64,000 nt of DNA from Brucella anthropi_A (GCF_046630315.1 NZ_LQBD01000001.1:62001-126000); one strand, 5' to 3'; numbered from the stretch's first letter, positions 27,149 through 35,926 are shown. Notes: a model not told the origin generated them from the sequence alone. A program made the numbers and translations.

Positions 27149-28126
27149 TCAGGCTATGCTTTTGCGGTCGCGCCAAGCGGTGATGGCGGTAGCGACGATG
27201 ATGATGAGGCCAACGACGACGCGCTGCCATGTGGTGTCCACCTTCATGATGATGAGCGAGTTCTTGACCATGACGAGCATGAAGACACCCATCAACGTGC
27301 CGAGAACCGTGCCGCGCCCGCCGAAGATGGATGCGCCACCCAGAACCACGGCTGCGATCACGTCCAGTTCCAGCCCGACGAAATCGCGCGGATTGGCAAG
27401 CCAGATCATGGAGGAATGCAGAAGACCAGCAAAGCCTGCGAGCGCTCCGGCCACGCAATAGACGAAGAAGATCGTGCGGCGGGTATTGAAGCCGACGCGC
27501 TTTGCCGCTTCCGGTGAGCCGCCATAGGCATAAACGCTGCGCCCGATCATCGTATGGTTGAGGATGAGGTGGATCAGCAGCGCCAGCGCCAGATAGACGA
27601 CGAACATCGCGGTCAGGCCGAAAGCCGTGCCGGAGGCCGATGTCAGCGAGATCACATCGGTCTTGCCGAACTCGATCAGTTCCTTCGGCATCTTGTTGAT
27701 GTTGACGATGCTGGTGCCGACAAGGCCCAGCACCAGCCCGCGCACGATGGAGCCGGTTCCGAGCGTCACGATCAGCGGGATCATCTTGAAGCGATGGATG
27801 ATGAAGCCGTTGAAAGCGCCAAGCAGCAGGCCGATCAGCGTTGCCGCCACAAACGGAATGAACACGCCGTCATAGCCGAGATAGACCATGGCGCGGACGG
27901 TCAGATACATGGCTGCGATGGCAAAGGCTGTGAAGGAAACATCGATGCCGCCGGAAATCATCACCAGCAGAACGCCGAGCGCCATGATACCGATCACGAC
28001 GTTGGAGCGCAGAAGGCCGAAGATGTTGTCCAGCGACCAGAAAGCCGGATTGATGAGGCCGATAATGACCATCGCCGCGAACAGAACGCAGGCAATGATG
28101 AATTCGGTACTGCGGAAAAACTTCAT
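27149..28126 (-). CDS. Sugar ABC transporter permease 1 (RbsC-like)
   Basis: The 325-residue inner-membrane protein has about 8-10 helices with CUT2 motifs MISGGIDVSFTAFAIAAMYL (about residues 56-75) and AAVVLGGASIFGGRGTVLG (about 256-274). I chose ATG 28126 (MKFFRSTEFI) rather than an upstream TTG at 28141. It follows the ATPase gene by 11 bp and precedes the second permease gene by 13 bp. The pair of different permeases with a two-domain ATPase is the layout of the AI-2 and rhamnose type importers. Confidence 0.9.
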   Translation of the reverse strand: MKFFRSTEFIIACVLFAAMVIIGLINPAFWSLDNIFGLLRSNVVIGIMALGVLLVMISGGIDVSFTAFAIAAMYLTVRAMVYLGYDGVFIPFVAATLIGLLLGAFNGFIIHRFKMIPLIVTLGTGSIVRGLVLGLVGTSIVNINKMPKELIEFGKTDVISLTSASGTAFGLTAMFVVYLALALLIHLILNHTMIGRSVYAYGGSPEAAKRVGFNTRRTIFFVYCVAGALAGFAGLLHSSMIWLANPRDFVGLELDVIAAVVLGGASIFGGRGTVLGTLMGVFMLVMVKNSLIIMKVDTTWQRVVVGLIIIVATAITAWRDRKSIA

Positions 28127-28137
28127 GTGCCGGTTCC

Positions 28138-29640
28138 TCAATTCAGCGTCTTGAGCCGGTCGTTGACGGCATCTTCGGTCATGGTTTCACCGGAAAGCTC
28201 ATCGACGAAACGTCCGCGATGCATCACCAGCACACGATTGCAGTTCTGCACCAGTTCGGGCACATCGTCGGAGATCATCAGGACCGCCAGCCCTTCATCG
28301 CGCGCGAGCTTGCGGATGATGTTGTGGATCTGCGCCTTGGAGCCGACATCGACGCCGACCGTCGGCCCGTTGAGGATCAGCACTTTCGCGCCGGTCAAAA
28401 GCCAGCGGGCCAGCACCACACGTTGCGCGTTGCCGCCTGAGAGGTGGTTGACCGGCGTATGCGGGCCGGGGGCGACGATATGCATTGCGGAAAACATGTC
28501 GCGGGTGGTGGCATCGGCTTGTCCGCGGTCGATGAAGAGACCGCGCACGAATTTCTCGATCGAGGTGACGATGATATTCCGCTCGATCGATTGCGTCAGG
28601 AACAGACCTTCCGTCAGACGGTCTTCCGGCACATAGGCGACGCCGCAGGCAATCCCTTCCTGCACGGTTTTCGGGTGGACCTGCTTGCCGTCGATATGCA
28701 CGGTGCCGGTGAAATCCGGCTTCATGCCGAAGAGCGCCAGCGCCAGTTCCGTGCGACCGGAGCCAATCAGTCCGGATATGCCGACGATCTCGCCCGCATG
28801 GAGCGTGAGGCTGGCATTTTCCACCGAGCCCGGAACAGAAAGGTCCTTGATTTCGAGCGTCGGACGGGCCGAAGCGCCTTCGCGCGGGGTCCAGTGATAA
28901 TGGTCCGATGTGAGTTCCTGGCCGGTCATGGCGCGGGTGATCGATGGCTCGTCGAAATCGGAAATCGGGCCTTCGGCGACCTTCTTGCCATTGCGGAAGA
29001 CGGTCAGCCTTTCGCTGATTTCCAGCATCTCGCGCATCTTGTGGCTGACGAAGAGCACGGCAATGCCCTGCGCCTGGATATCGCGCACGATCTTGAACAG
29101 CGCATCGACCTCATGCCGCGTCAGCGCGGTGGTCGGTTCGTCCATGATGATGAGGCGGGCGTCAGCCATGACGGCGCGCGCAATCGCCACGATCTGCTTG
29201 CCCGATGTGGGCAGGCTGTCCACATCCGCGTCGAGGTCGATGCTGACGCCAAGCCGGTCCAGCGCCTTCTGTGCCAGTTCGCGCACGCGCTTCCAGTCGA
29301 CGCCCTTGCGGCCTTCGATGAGAAAAGTATTGATGGCCAGATTTTCGGCAACGGTCAGGTTCCCGAACAGCGAGAAATCCTGATAGATCACCTGAATGCC
29401 GTGATGAACCGACTTGACGGGATCGAGCTTGCCGACAGGTTTGCCGTCGATCAGTATCTCGCCGTCTTCCGGCGTGTAGACGCCCGACATGACCTTGATG
29501 ATGGTGGATTTGCCGGAGCCGTTCTCGCCTGCCAGACAGTGGATCTCGCCGGGCTTGATGGCAAAGGAAACATCGTCCAGCGCCCTGACGCCACCGAAGC
29601 GTTTTCCGATATGGCGCAGTTCGATCAGGTTTTCACTCAT
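28138..29640 (-). CDS. Sugar ABC transporter ATPase, two-domain (RbsA-like)
   Basis: The 500-residue protein contains two nucleotide-binding domains. The first has Walker A GENGSGKST (about residues 36-44), signature-like region LPTSGKQIVAIARAV and Walker B LIIMDEPTTAL. The second (from about residue 250) has a degenerate P-loop GLIGSGRTELAL, signature LSGGNAQRVVLARWL and LILNGPTVGVD. This is the normal RbsA pattern, in which the C-terminal site is degenerate. I chose ATG 29640 (MSENLIELRHIG). It lies 80 bp after the binding-protein gene across a strong hairpin. Confidence 0.92.
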   Translation of the reverse strand: MSENLIELRHIGKRFGGVRALDDVSFAIKPGEIHCLAGENGSGKSTIIKVMSGVYTPEDGEILIDGKPVGKLDPVKSVHHGIQVIYQDFSLFGNLTVAENLAINTFLIEGRKGVDWKRVRELAQKALDRLGVSIDLDADVDSLPTSGKQIVAIARAVMADARLIIMDEPTTALTRHEVDALFKIVRDIQAQGIAVLFVSHKMREMLEISERLTVFRNGKKVAEGPISDFDEPSITRAMTGQELTSDHYHWTPREGASARPTLEIKDLSVPGSVENASLTLHAGEIVGISGLIGSGRTELALALFGMKPDFTGTVHIDGKQVHPKTVQEGIACGVAYVPEDRLTEGLFLTQSIERNIIVTSIEKFVRGLFIDRGQADATTRDMFSAMHIVAPGPHTPVNHLSGGNAQRVVLARWLLTGAKVLILNGPTVGVDVGSKAQIHNIIRKLARDEGLAVLMISDDVPELVQNCNRVLVMHRGRFVDELSGETMTEDAVNDRLKTLN

Positions 29641-29675
29641 GAGGGGCCTCGTGCAAGGCTGGAATGCGATTTGCA

Positions 29676-29706
29676 GGATGGGAGGGGCCTGACGCTCCTC
29701 CCATCC
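29676..29706 (-). promoter_or_regulatory. Intercistronic hairpin after the binding-protein gene
   Basis: A perfect 10-bp stem (GGATGGGAGG at 29676-29685 with its complement at 29697-29706) has an 11-nt loop. It lies between the binding-protein and ATPase genes and has no T-run, so it is more likely an mRNA stabiliser than a full terminator. Confidence 0.6.
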
Positions 29707-29720
29707 GACCTCCATGGAAA

Positions 29721-30767
29721 TCAGAAGTCGTACTTATCCATGTTTTCCTTGGTCACGCCGACCCAGCCGGCACCATAGAGCAGGTTCGGTTTGGCGGCGT
29801 CCGGTGCCAGCAGGCTTTCATAGCCCGGCAGGCCCAGGTTGAGACCGGCCTTGATCTGATCGTTCTTCTTCTCAAGCGCGGCGACGGCCAGCATGTTCAT
29901 GGCATAGCCTGCAACGGCAGGGTCCCAGAACTGGATATACTGGATATCGTCGTTCTTGAGATATTCGCCAGCCACCGAAACGAGGCCCGTGCCTGCGAAG
30001 AAGACCTTGCCCTTGAGGCCGCCTTCGGCGATCAGGCGTCCGGCACCGGCAGAAGTCGGCATCGGTGCGCCGAGAATGCCCTTGATGTCCGGATAGGCGG
30101 TCATTGCTTCCTTGAGCTTGTTATAGTCGGTGTTGGCGTCGTCATAGGTTTCGAGACGGCCAGTCGCCTCTTCCATTTCCGGAAAGTTGGCCTTCTGGTA
30201 TTCGATGGCGCCGTCAATCCATTCCATCTGCGACTTGGAGGTCAGGCCGCCGACTGTGGCGATATACTTGCCCTTGCCGCCCATCGACTTGCCGAGTTCC
30301 TTCATGAGGTTGGCGCCATAGGCCTTGTTGTCGAAGGCTTCGATGTCGTAATCGACATTCTGGATATTGGATGCTTCGTGGCTGATGACGACGATGCCCC
30401 GGTCGCGCGCCTTCTTCAGAACCGGCTCCACTGCTTCGACTGAGAACGGCACAATAGCGATGGCGTCAACGCCCTGTGCAATCAGGTTCTCGACGATCTG
30501 CACCTGTGCCGCGGCATCCGCCTGGCTCGGGCCGACCATCCAGACGTCATTGCCGGTGTCGGCCTTGAACTGGTCGACGCCGTCGCGCATACGGTCGAAC
30601 CAGGCAATGCCATCCACCTTCACGACGGTCGCGATGGTGTATTTCTTGTCATTGGCAGTGGTGATGAGTTCCTTGTTGACCTTCGACGTGTCAACGACGC
30701 CCTCCGCAAAAGCGTTGGGAACGGCAACGGACATGGCAATCGCCACGGATGCTAGAAATTTTTTCAC
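29721..30767 (-). CDS. Sugar ABC transporter periplasmic binding protein (RhaS/LsrB-like)
   Basis: The 348-residue protein has a signal peptide (VKKFLASVAIAMSVAVPNAFA cut before EGVVDT; listed in part: KKFLASVAIAMSV, PNAFA). A type I binding-protein fold follows, with KVDGIAWFDRMRDGVDQF, AAQVQIVENLIAQGVDAI and a late PMPTSAGAGRLI segment typical of the LsrB/RhaS branch. It starts at GTG 30767 with an excellent GGGAGGAA ribosome-binding site at 30773-30780. It is first in the operon, with its promoter in the gap to the divergent DeoR gene. The cargo is predicted to be deoxyribose or a related sugar. Confidence 0.92.
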   Translation of the reverse strand: MKKFLASVAIAMSVAVPNAFAEGVVDTSKVNKELITTANDKKYTIATVVKVDGIAWFDRMRDGVDQFKADTGNDVWMVGPSQADAAAQVQIVENLIAQGVDAIAIVPFSVEAVEPVLKKARDRGIVVISHEASNIQNVDYDIEAFDNKAYGANLMKELGKSMGGKGKYIATVGGLTSKSQMEWIDGAIEYQKANFPEMEEATGRLETYDDANTDYNKLKEAMTAYPDIKGILGAPMPTSAGAGRLIAEGGLKGKVFFAGTGLVSVAGEYLKNDDIQYIQFWDPAVAGYAMNMLAVAALEKKNDQIKAGLNLGLPGYESLLAPDAAKPNLLYGAGWVGVTKENMDKYDF

Positions 30768-31153
30768 CGGTGTTTCCTCCCTGGGAATTCTTTGCCGTCT
30801 GCCCTTGATGGCCCAGACAGGCACAACTGTCGTTACGCTGACGCGCCCTGGAACGATGGGGCGCGTCAGCGTTCTCCTCCATGCCCGGCTTCCCGGCCGG
30901 GCGAAAATGCAATCTGTTTTCCCGCCAGTCTGACGTTTCCCGGTCTGCTGGCCGAAGAACGGAATTCTGTTCGGCGCGTGCAAAACCCTGTTGTCATCTC
31001 CTCCCAACAATGCGAATTATAATGTTACAATCCGATCATTATGTTTGGATCGTTTCACATTTATGTTTGGCCTGTCAAGATCGGATGATCGCAATTGCGT
31101 GAAATGTGACGGACCTATAAACGGGTGAGCGAACCGCGAAGAATGGGGAAAGC
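30768..31153. other. Divergent control region between the sugar operon and the DeoR gene
   Basis: This is 386 bp without a gene. The stretch next to the DeoR gene (about 31010-31110) is AT-rich and carries direct repeats listed separately. It should hold both promoters. The leader on the operon side is about 240-nt and GC-rich. Confidence 0.6.
31039..31070. promoter_or_regulatory. Candidate DeoR-family operator: direct repeats
   Basis: TTATGTTTGG occurs at 31039-31048 and again at 31061-31070, a 22-bp period equal to about two helical turns. A TTTCACAT sequence lies between them, and ATGTGA recurs inverted at 31104-31109. DeoR-family proteins commonly bind spaced T-rich direct repeats. Confidence 0.5.
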
Positions 31154-31861
31154 GTGAGCAGGATCAGCCGGAAAGAAGAGCGCATGGCCGAACTGGCAGC
31201 GCTGGTCGATGAAGTCGGGGTGCTTCGCCTGCGTGATGCGGCAGCGCGTCTGGGTGTTTCGGAAATGACGATCCGCCGCGATATCGGCGGTGATGGCGGC
31301 ATGCTCAATTGTTTGGGTGGTTACATTATCCCCAATCAGGACGGATCGAACGGCGATTATGTCTTCGATTTCGAAAAAGACAGCCATGCCAACGCCAAAG
31401 CACAGGCTTGTACGGCGGCGGCGGCATTGATCGAACCCTACGACACTGTTTTCATGGACTGCGGCACCACCATGCCGCACCTTGCCCACCGCATACCGCA
31501 GAACCAGCATGTCACGGTGGTCTGCTATGCGCTCAATATCGCGGAAATCCTGTCGCAGCGCGGCGATGTGCGCCTCATCGTCCTGGGCGGGCTCTATCAC
31601 CCGGAAGCGGCGTCGTTTTCGGGGGATGAGGGGATTGAGGTTCTGAAGCGCGTCAACATCAACAAGGCTTTTCTGTCGGCTGGCGGCGTCGATGAGCAAC
31701 ACGGCGTCACCTGTTCGCACTTCCATGAAGTGCCGATCAAGCAGATGGCCATGCGCCGCGCCGTCGAAAAACACCTTGTCATTGACAGGAGCAAGTACGG
31801 CAAGGTTCGCGCTGCGCGTTTTGCAGACATATCTGACTTTACGTCGATTGTCTCAGGCTGA
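31154..31861 (+). CDS. DeoR-family transcriptional regulator
   Basis: The 235-residue protein has the DeoR helix-turn-helix near the N-terminus (LRLRDAAARLGVSEMTIRRDI, in pieces, about residues 23-43). A DeoRC sensor domain follows with FMDCGTTMPHLAHRI (about 96-110), LGGLYHPEAASFSGD and the C-terminal HLVIDRSKYGKV signature. Members of this family sense phosphorylated sugars. It starts at GTG 31154 after a GGGGAA ribosome-binding site. It is divergent from the deoC-containing operon, so it is the likely repressor, with deoxyribose 5-phosphate or a related ester as inducer by analogy with DeoR of E. coli. Confidence 0.9.
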   Translation: MSRISRKEERMAELAALVDEVGVLRLRDAAARLGVSEMTIRRDIGGDGGMLNCLGGYIIPNQDGSNGDYVFDFEKDSHANAKAQACTAAAALIEPYDTVFMDCGTTMPHLAHRIPQNQHVTVVCYALNIAEILSQRGDVRLIVLGGLYHPEAASFSGDEGIEVLKRVNINKAFLSAGGVDEQHGVTCSHFHEVPIKQMAMRRAVEKHLVIDRSKYGKVRAARFADISDFTSIVSG

Positions 31862-31884
31862 GGGCGGGCGATTTTGCCCGCTTG
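31862..31884. terminator. Short hairpin between convergent deoR-like and lysR-like genes
   Basis: A 6-bp stem GCGGGC at 31864-31869 pairs with GCCCGC at 31876-31881. It fills the 23-bp gap between the two stop codons. It is too short for certainty but well placed for a bidirectional terminator. Confidence 0.4.
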
Positions 31885-32844
31885 TCAATCTGCGTAAATT
31901 CGCTCTTCCAGCGGCGTGGAAGCGATCAATCCTTTCAGTCCGGTTAGCATAGCCTTTTCAGCCTTGTTGAGATTGGTTTCCGGATTGTGGATCAGAAAAA
32001 CATCGATTGCCGGAGGATTTTCATAAGGCGGCAGACGCCAGAGAAGTCCGTCATCGATCTCGCGTCGCGCCACATGCAGCGGAAGCGGGCCGATGCCAAG
32101 ACCGGTGATAATCATGCGGCGCACTTCTTCAAGGCTCGATGAGGTGCCGACAACATCCGGCGAAAGCCGCGCTTCGCTTCGCAGCAGGGCCACGGGGCGC
32201 AGCGCGTCGGCAATATGGTCGGTCTGGAACGATACCGATGGTTCTCCCTTCAGATCGGCGAGCGTCAGCCCGGACTGGCCGAACATCCGGTGGCGGGGGC
32301 CGCAGAAAAAGCCGAAGAACTCACGATAGACCATGGTGTAATCCAGCGCGGGATCGCGATTGCTCACCAGCCCCAGACCGAACGAAGCGCGCTTCTCCCG
32401 CACCAGCCGGGCGACTTCGGTGCTGGCGGATACGTTGATCGTCAGGGTCGCGCGGGGATGCTGTTCGTGAAAGAGCGCAAGCGCCTGATCGAAGATCGGC
32501 GAGATAATGTGGCTGGCGACCGATATGGTGACATGGCCGGTCACATCGTCCCCCACCCCGCGCACCAGTTGCGGCAATTGCGAAATGGTGCCGAAGACTT
32601 CGATGCTCTGTTCATAGAGCAGTTTGCCAACTTCGGTCAGTTCAAAATGGGTGGCGTCACGCTCCACCAGCCGTTGGCCGATGCGGTCTTCCAGACGGCG
32701 CAGCGCATTGCTCACGCTCGGCTGTTTGAGGTTGAGGCGTTCGGCGGCGCGGGTGATGCTTTTCACCTCCGCGATCACCACGAAACTGCGCAGCAGGTTC
32801 CAGTCCAGATCCCAGACAAGGCGCTCGGGACGATGCAGCGACAT
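31885..32844 (-). CDS. LysR-family transcriptional regulator
   Basis: The 319-residue protein has the LysR N-terminal helix-turn-helix (LLRSFVVIAEVKSITRAAERLNLKQPSVSNALRRLE, in pieces, about residues 17-53). A PBP2-type effector domain follows from about residue 98. It is divergent from the amino-acid transporter operon, with a 134-bp gap. LysR proteins usually regulate the divergent operon and use a small molecule related to its substrate as co-inducer, so this is the predicted activator of the acyl-amine degradation cluster. The gap is AT-rich with ATGCA and TGCAT half sites, but I could not define a T-N11-A box with confidence. Confidence 0.9.
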   Translation of the reverse strand: MSLHRPERLVWDLDWNLLRSFVVIAEVKSITRAAERLNLKQPSVSNALRRLEDRIGQRLVERDATHFELTEVGKLLYEQSIEVFGTISQLPQLVRGVGDDVTGHVTISVASHIISPIFDQALALFHEQHPRATLTINVSASTEVARLVREKRASFGLGLVSNRDPALDYTMVYREFFGFFCGPRHRMFGQSGLTLADLKGEPSVSFQTDHIADALRPVALLRSEARLSPDVVGTSSSLEEVRRMIITGLGIGPLPLHVARREIDDGLLWRLPPYENPPAIDVFLIHNPETNLNKAEKAMLTGLKGLIASTPLEERIYAD

Positions 32845-32978
32845 GATTTATCCATTCACAAAATCTATGCAATCCATTTCCATTATCTATTTGCGAAATG
32901 CATCCATAAAAGCAATCATGAATATTGAGGGGCAGAAACAAGCCTCAAGAAAACAAACAAGAGGAAGACGGGAACAGC

Positions 32979-33764
32979 ATGTTTAACAAATTCACGGGTT
33001 TCATTGCCGCTGCCGCAATTGCCGCCACCGCAGTCTTTGCGGTTGCGCCCGCACAAGCGGACGACCTTGAAAAAATCAAGGCATCGGGAGAATTGAAAAT
33101 CGCCATGAGCGGCCAGTACCCGCCGTTCAATTTCGTCAACGAGAAGAACGAGGTCGTGGGCTTCGATGCGTCCATCGGTTCGGCGATTGCCGAGCGCATG
33201 CAGTTGAAGCCGCAGCTCATCACCACGGCCTGGGATGGTATCGTCGCGGGTCTTCGTGCAGGCAAGTTCGATACGGTCGTCGGCTCCATGACCATCACGC
33301 CGGAGCGCGAGAAGGCGGTGGATTTCGTCGGACCCTATTATCACGCGGGCCGCGCGGTTTTCGTGAAGGAAGATTCCGCCGTTCAGAAGCTCGACGATCT
33401 CAAGGGCAAGACGCTGGGCGTGACGCTTGGCGAAACCCATGAGAAATGGGCGCGGGAGCAGGGCGGCTGGACCATTCGCACCTATAAGGGCTTGCCGGAA
33501 CTGATGCTCGAACTGAATTCGGGCCGTGTCGATGCCATCGTTGTCGACAACATCCCGGTCATGGTGGCGATCAAGGAAACCGGGCAGAAGGTCCGCAAGC
33601 TCGATACGCCGGATATTGAAGGCGGCAGCGTCGCCATCGGCATTGCCATCCGCAAGAACAATCCTGAGCTGAAGGCAGCCATGCAGAAGGCTCTCGACGA
33701 GATCATGGCTGACGGCACCTACGAGAAAATCTCGATGGAATGGGTCGGCAGCGACATTCGCTGA
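32979..33764 (+). CDS. Polar amino-acid ABC transporter binding protein
   Basis: The 261-residue protein has a signal peptide ending in PAQA before DDLEKI. It belongs to the family 3 solute-binding proteins: ELKIAMSGQYPPFNFVNEKNEVVGFD (in pieces, about residues 35-60), then WDGIVAGLRAGKFDTVVGSM and TPEREKAVDFVGPYY. These bind amino acids, opines or related amines. I chose ATG 32979, preceded by GAGGAAGACGGG. It heads an operon with two permeases and an ATPase, then catabolic genes, so it probably captures the substrate of that pathway. A GC-rich hairpin follows. Confidence 0.92.
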   Translation: MFNKFTGFIAAAAIAATAVFAVAPAQADDLEKIKASGELKIAMSGQYPPFNFVNEKNEVVGFDASIGSAIAERMQLKPQLITTAWDGIVAGLRAGKFDTVVGSMTITPEREKAVDFVGPYYHAGRAVFVKEDSAVQKLDDLKGKTLGVTLGETHEKWAREQGGWTIRTYKGLPELMLELNSGRVDAIVVDNIPVMVAIKETGQKVRKLDTPDIEGGSVAIGIAIRKNNPELKAAMQKALDEIMADGTYEKISMEWVGSDIR

Positions 33765-33776
33765 TCTGTCGTCATC

Positions 33777-33801
33777 CCGGCCCGGCCTATGTCCGGGCCG
33801 G
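33777..33801 (+). promoter_or_regulatory. Intercistronic hairpin after the binding-protein gene
   Basis: A perfect 9-bp stem (CCGGCCCGG at 33777-33785 with its complement at 33793-33801) has a 7-nt loop and no T-run. It lies between the binding-protein and permease genes. Confidence 0.6.
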
Positions 33802-33829
33802 TTGAGAACCGATTGACCGGAGTTTTCCG

Positions 33830-34477
33830 ATGGATTTTGCGTTGATGCAGCGCGTCCTCCCGTTTTTTCTGGAGGCGGCATGGGTAACTGTGCAAATTTC
33901 CGCACTGGCCCTGATCCTTGGCCTTGCAGTGGCAGCATTCCTTGTGGCGGCGCGCCTGTCGCGCTCCCCCATTCTACGCGGGTTGGCGGCTGCCTATGTC
34001 AGCGTCTTTCGCGGCACGCCTTGCCTTGTCCAGCTCTTCATTCTCTATTTCGGCGGCCCGCAGATCGGCATCAATCTGGAGCCGTTTGCCGCGGGCGTCA
34101 TCGGGCTCGGACTGAATATCGGCGCCTATATGTCGGAATCGATCCGCGGCGCGATCCAGAGCGTGGATCGCGGCCAGACTGAAGCCGCGCGCTCCATCGG
34201 CTTCGGGCGCGGCCAGACCATGCGGCTCGTGGTTCTGCCGCAGGCGGCTCGCTTGATGATCCGCCCGCTCGGCGTCAACGCCATCGCCCTTTTGAAAGGC
34301 TCGGCGTTGGTCTCCACCATTTCGGTGGTCGAGCTGACCTATACCGCGCAACGCTTCATTGGTTCGACCTACAAGCCCTTCGAGATTTTCGGCGTCGCCG
34401 CCATTCTCTATATGATCATCATCTATGTCGTGGCGCGCGGGGTCGATCTTCTCGACAAGCGCTTCGCGGCGCAGTGA
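33830..34477 (+). CDS. Polar amino-acid ABC transporter permease 1 (HisM/GlnP-like)
   Basis: The 215-residue inner-membrane protein has about five helices. It carries the family hallmark FRGTPCLVQLFILYFGGPQIGI (about residues 63-84, in pieces) and the EAA loop QTEAARSIGFGRGQTMRLVVLPQA (about 117-140). It pairs with the next permease as a heterodimer, as HisQ/HisM do. The gene begins at ATG 33830 and ends 10 bp before the next start. Confidence 0.9.
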   Translation: MDFALMQRVLPFFLEAAWVTVQISALALILGLAVAAFLVAARLSRSPILRGLAAAYVSVFRGTPCLVQLFILYFGGPQIGINLEPFAAGVIGLGLNIGAYMSESIRGAIQSVDRGQTEAARSIGFGRGQTMRLVVLPQAARLMIRPLGVNAIALLKGSALVSTISVVELTYTAQRFIGSTYKPFEIFGVAAILYMIIIYVVARGVDLLDKRFAAQ

Positions 34478-34487
34478 GGGGGACCGG

Positions 34488-35147
34488 ATGCAGGCTCTCG
34501 ATTTCAGCATCGTCACCCCTTACACCGATCTTCTTCTGACCGGTCTTTGGTGGACGCTGGTTCTGACCGTTGCTTCGGCCTTTTTTAGTTTCGTGCTCGG
34601 CATCGCATTTGCATTGGTGGTGCTTTATGCGCCCGCATTCCTCGCATGGCCGGTCCGGTTCTTCATGTGGCTGTTCATGGGCACGCCGCTTCTGCTACAA
34701 CTATTCCTGATCTATTTCGGGCTGGTGCAGGTCGGCATCGATATTCCGGCCCTTGACGCGGGCATCATCGGCCTCAGCCTGCATTTCGCGGTCTATAATG
34801 CGGATATCATCCGCGCAGGCATTGTGGCTGTCGATCCGGGACAGATGGAAGGTGCCCGTTCCATCGGTTTCAGCCACGGTCAGGCCTTGCGCTATGTCGT
34901 CATTCCGCAGGCGATCCGCAACACGATCCCGCCCATCGGCAACAACATGATCGTTCTTCTGAAGGATACGTCGCTGGTTTCGATCATTGGCATTGCGGAA
35001 CTGGTGCATAGCGCCCAGCTTGCCATCAGCGAAACCTTCAGCCCGTTTGAATTCTATATCACCGTCGCGGCCATCTATTACGTGGTCAATCTCGTGCTTG
35101 AGGCAGGCCTGCGGCGCATTGAAAGAAAAGTGGAGGTCACGCGATGA
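34488..35147 (+). CDS. Polar amino-acid ABC transporter permease 2 (HisQ/GlnP-like)
   Basis: The 219-residue inner-membrane protein has five or so helices, the MGTPLLLQLFLIYFGLVQVGI segment (about residues 64-84) and an EAA loop QMEGARSIGFSHGQALRYVVIPQA (about 120-143). I chose ATG 34488 after GAGGGGGACC; the frame upstream lies within the previous gene. Its stop overlaps the ATPase start as ATGA, so translation of the two is coupled. Confidence 0.9.
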   Translation: MQALDFSIVTPYTDLLLTGLWWTLVLTVASAFFSFVLGIAFALVVLYAPAFLAWPVRFFMWLFMGTPLLLQLFLIYFGLVQVGIDIPALDAGIIGLSLHFAVYNADIIRAGIVAVDPGQMEGARSIGFSHGQALRYVVIPQAIRNTIPPIGNNMIVLLKDTSLVSIIGIAELVHSAQLAISETFSPFEFYITVAAIYYVVNLVLEAGLRRIERKVEVTR

Positions 35148-35917
35148 GCAGCTCCAAATCTGCAAAACCGATGGTCGAGGTGAAGGGCGCCCGCAAGGCT
35201 TACGGCGCGCTGGAAGTGCTGAAAGGCATTGACCTTGCCGTGGCGCGCGGCCAGATCGTTGCGATCATCGGTCCGAGCGGCTCCGGCAAGAGCACGCTTC
35301 TGCGGTCGATCAATCATCTGGAAACGCTGAATGGCGGCGAAGTCTGGCTCGATGGCGTGCAGGTCAACCAGCCTCTAACTGGGCAGGCCTTTGAAAAGCA
35401 CATCAATGCGGTGCGCCAGCAGATGGGCATGGTGTTCCAGCACTTCAACCTGTTCCCGCATCTGACTGTGCTGGAAAACATCACGCTCGGCCCGATCAAG
35501 CTGAAAGGCATGGCAAAGGACGCGGCCCGCACTCTGGCGCTGGAGCTTTTGTCGAAGGTGGGGCTTGCCGACAAGATCGACGTCTACCCCTCGCGCCTTT
35601 CGGGCGGGCAGAAGCAGCGTGTCGCCATTGCACGTGCGCTCGCCATGCAGCCGAAAGTGATGCTGTTTGACGAGGCAACCTCGGCGCTCGATCCAGAACT
35701 GGTGGATGAGGTCAACGCCGTCATGAAGCAGCTTGCCGCCGAACATATGACGATGCTGATCGTCACGCATGAGATGCGTTTTGCGGGCGAGGTCGCCGAC
35801 CGCATCCTGTTCATGGATGGCGGCGTGGTGGTGGAAGAGGGACCGCCGGACCAGATACTCAGCAACCCGGTACAGGAGCGTACCCGCTCCTTCCTCAAAA
35901 AATATCTGGCTGCCTGA
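35144..35917 (+). CDS. Polar amino-acid ABC transporter ATPase (GlnQ-like)
   Basis: The 257-residue ATPase has Walker A GPSGSGKST (about residues 45-53), Q-loop MVFQHFNLFPHLTV, signature LSGGQKQR, Walker B VMLFDEATSALDPE and H-loop VTHEMRFA. This is the GlnQ/HisP group. Its start overlaps the permease stop (ATGA) and its stop is 9 bp before the dimethylformamidase-like gene, so importer and catabolic enzymes form one transcription unit. Confidence 0.92.
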   Translation: MSSSKSAKPMVEVKGARKAYGALEVLKGIDLAVARGQIVAIIGPSGSGKSTLLRSINHLETLNGGEVWLDGVQVNQPLTGQAFEKHINAVRQQMGMVFQHFNLFPHLTVLENITLGPIKLKGMAKDAARTLALELLSKVGLADKIDVYPSRLSGGQKQRVAIARALAMQPKVMLFDEATSALDPELVDEVNAVMKQLAAEHMTMLIVTHEMRFAGEVADRILFMDGGVVVEEGPPDQILSNPVQERTRSFLKKYLAA

Positions 35918-35926
35918 GGTGCCGGC

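Noticed and set aside
29721..31010. Upstream-extended start of the sugar-binding protein gene
   Set aside because: The extra 81 residues have no signal-peptide character; GTG 30767 has an ideal GGGAGGAA site and begins a normal signal peptide.
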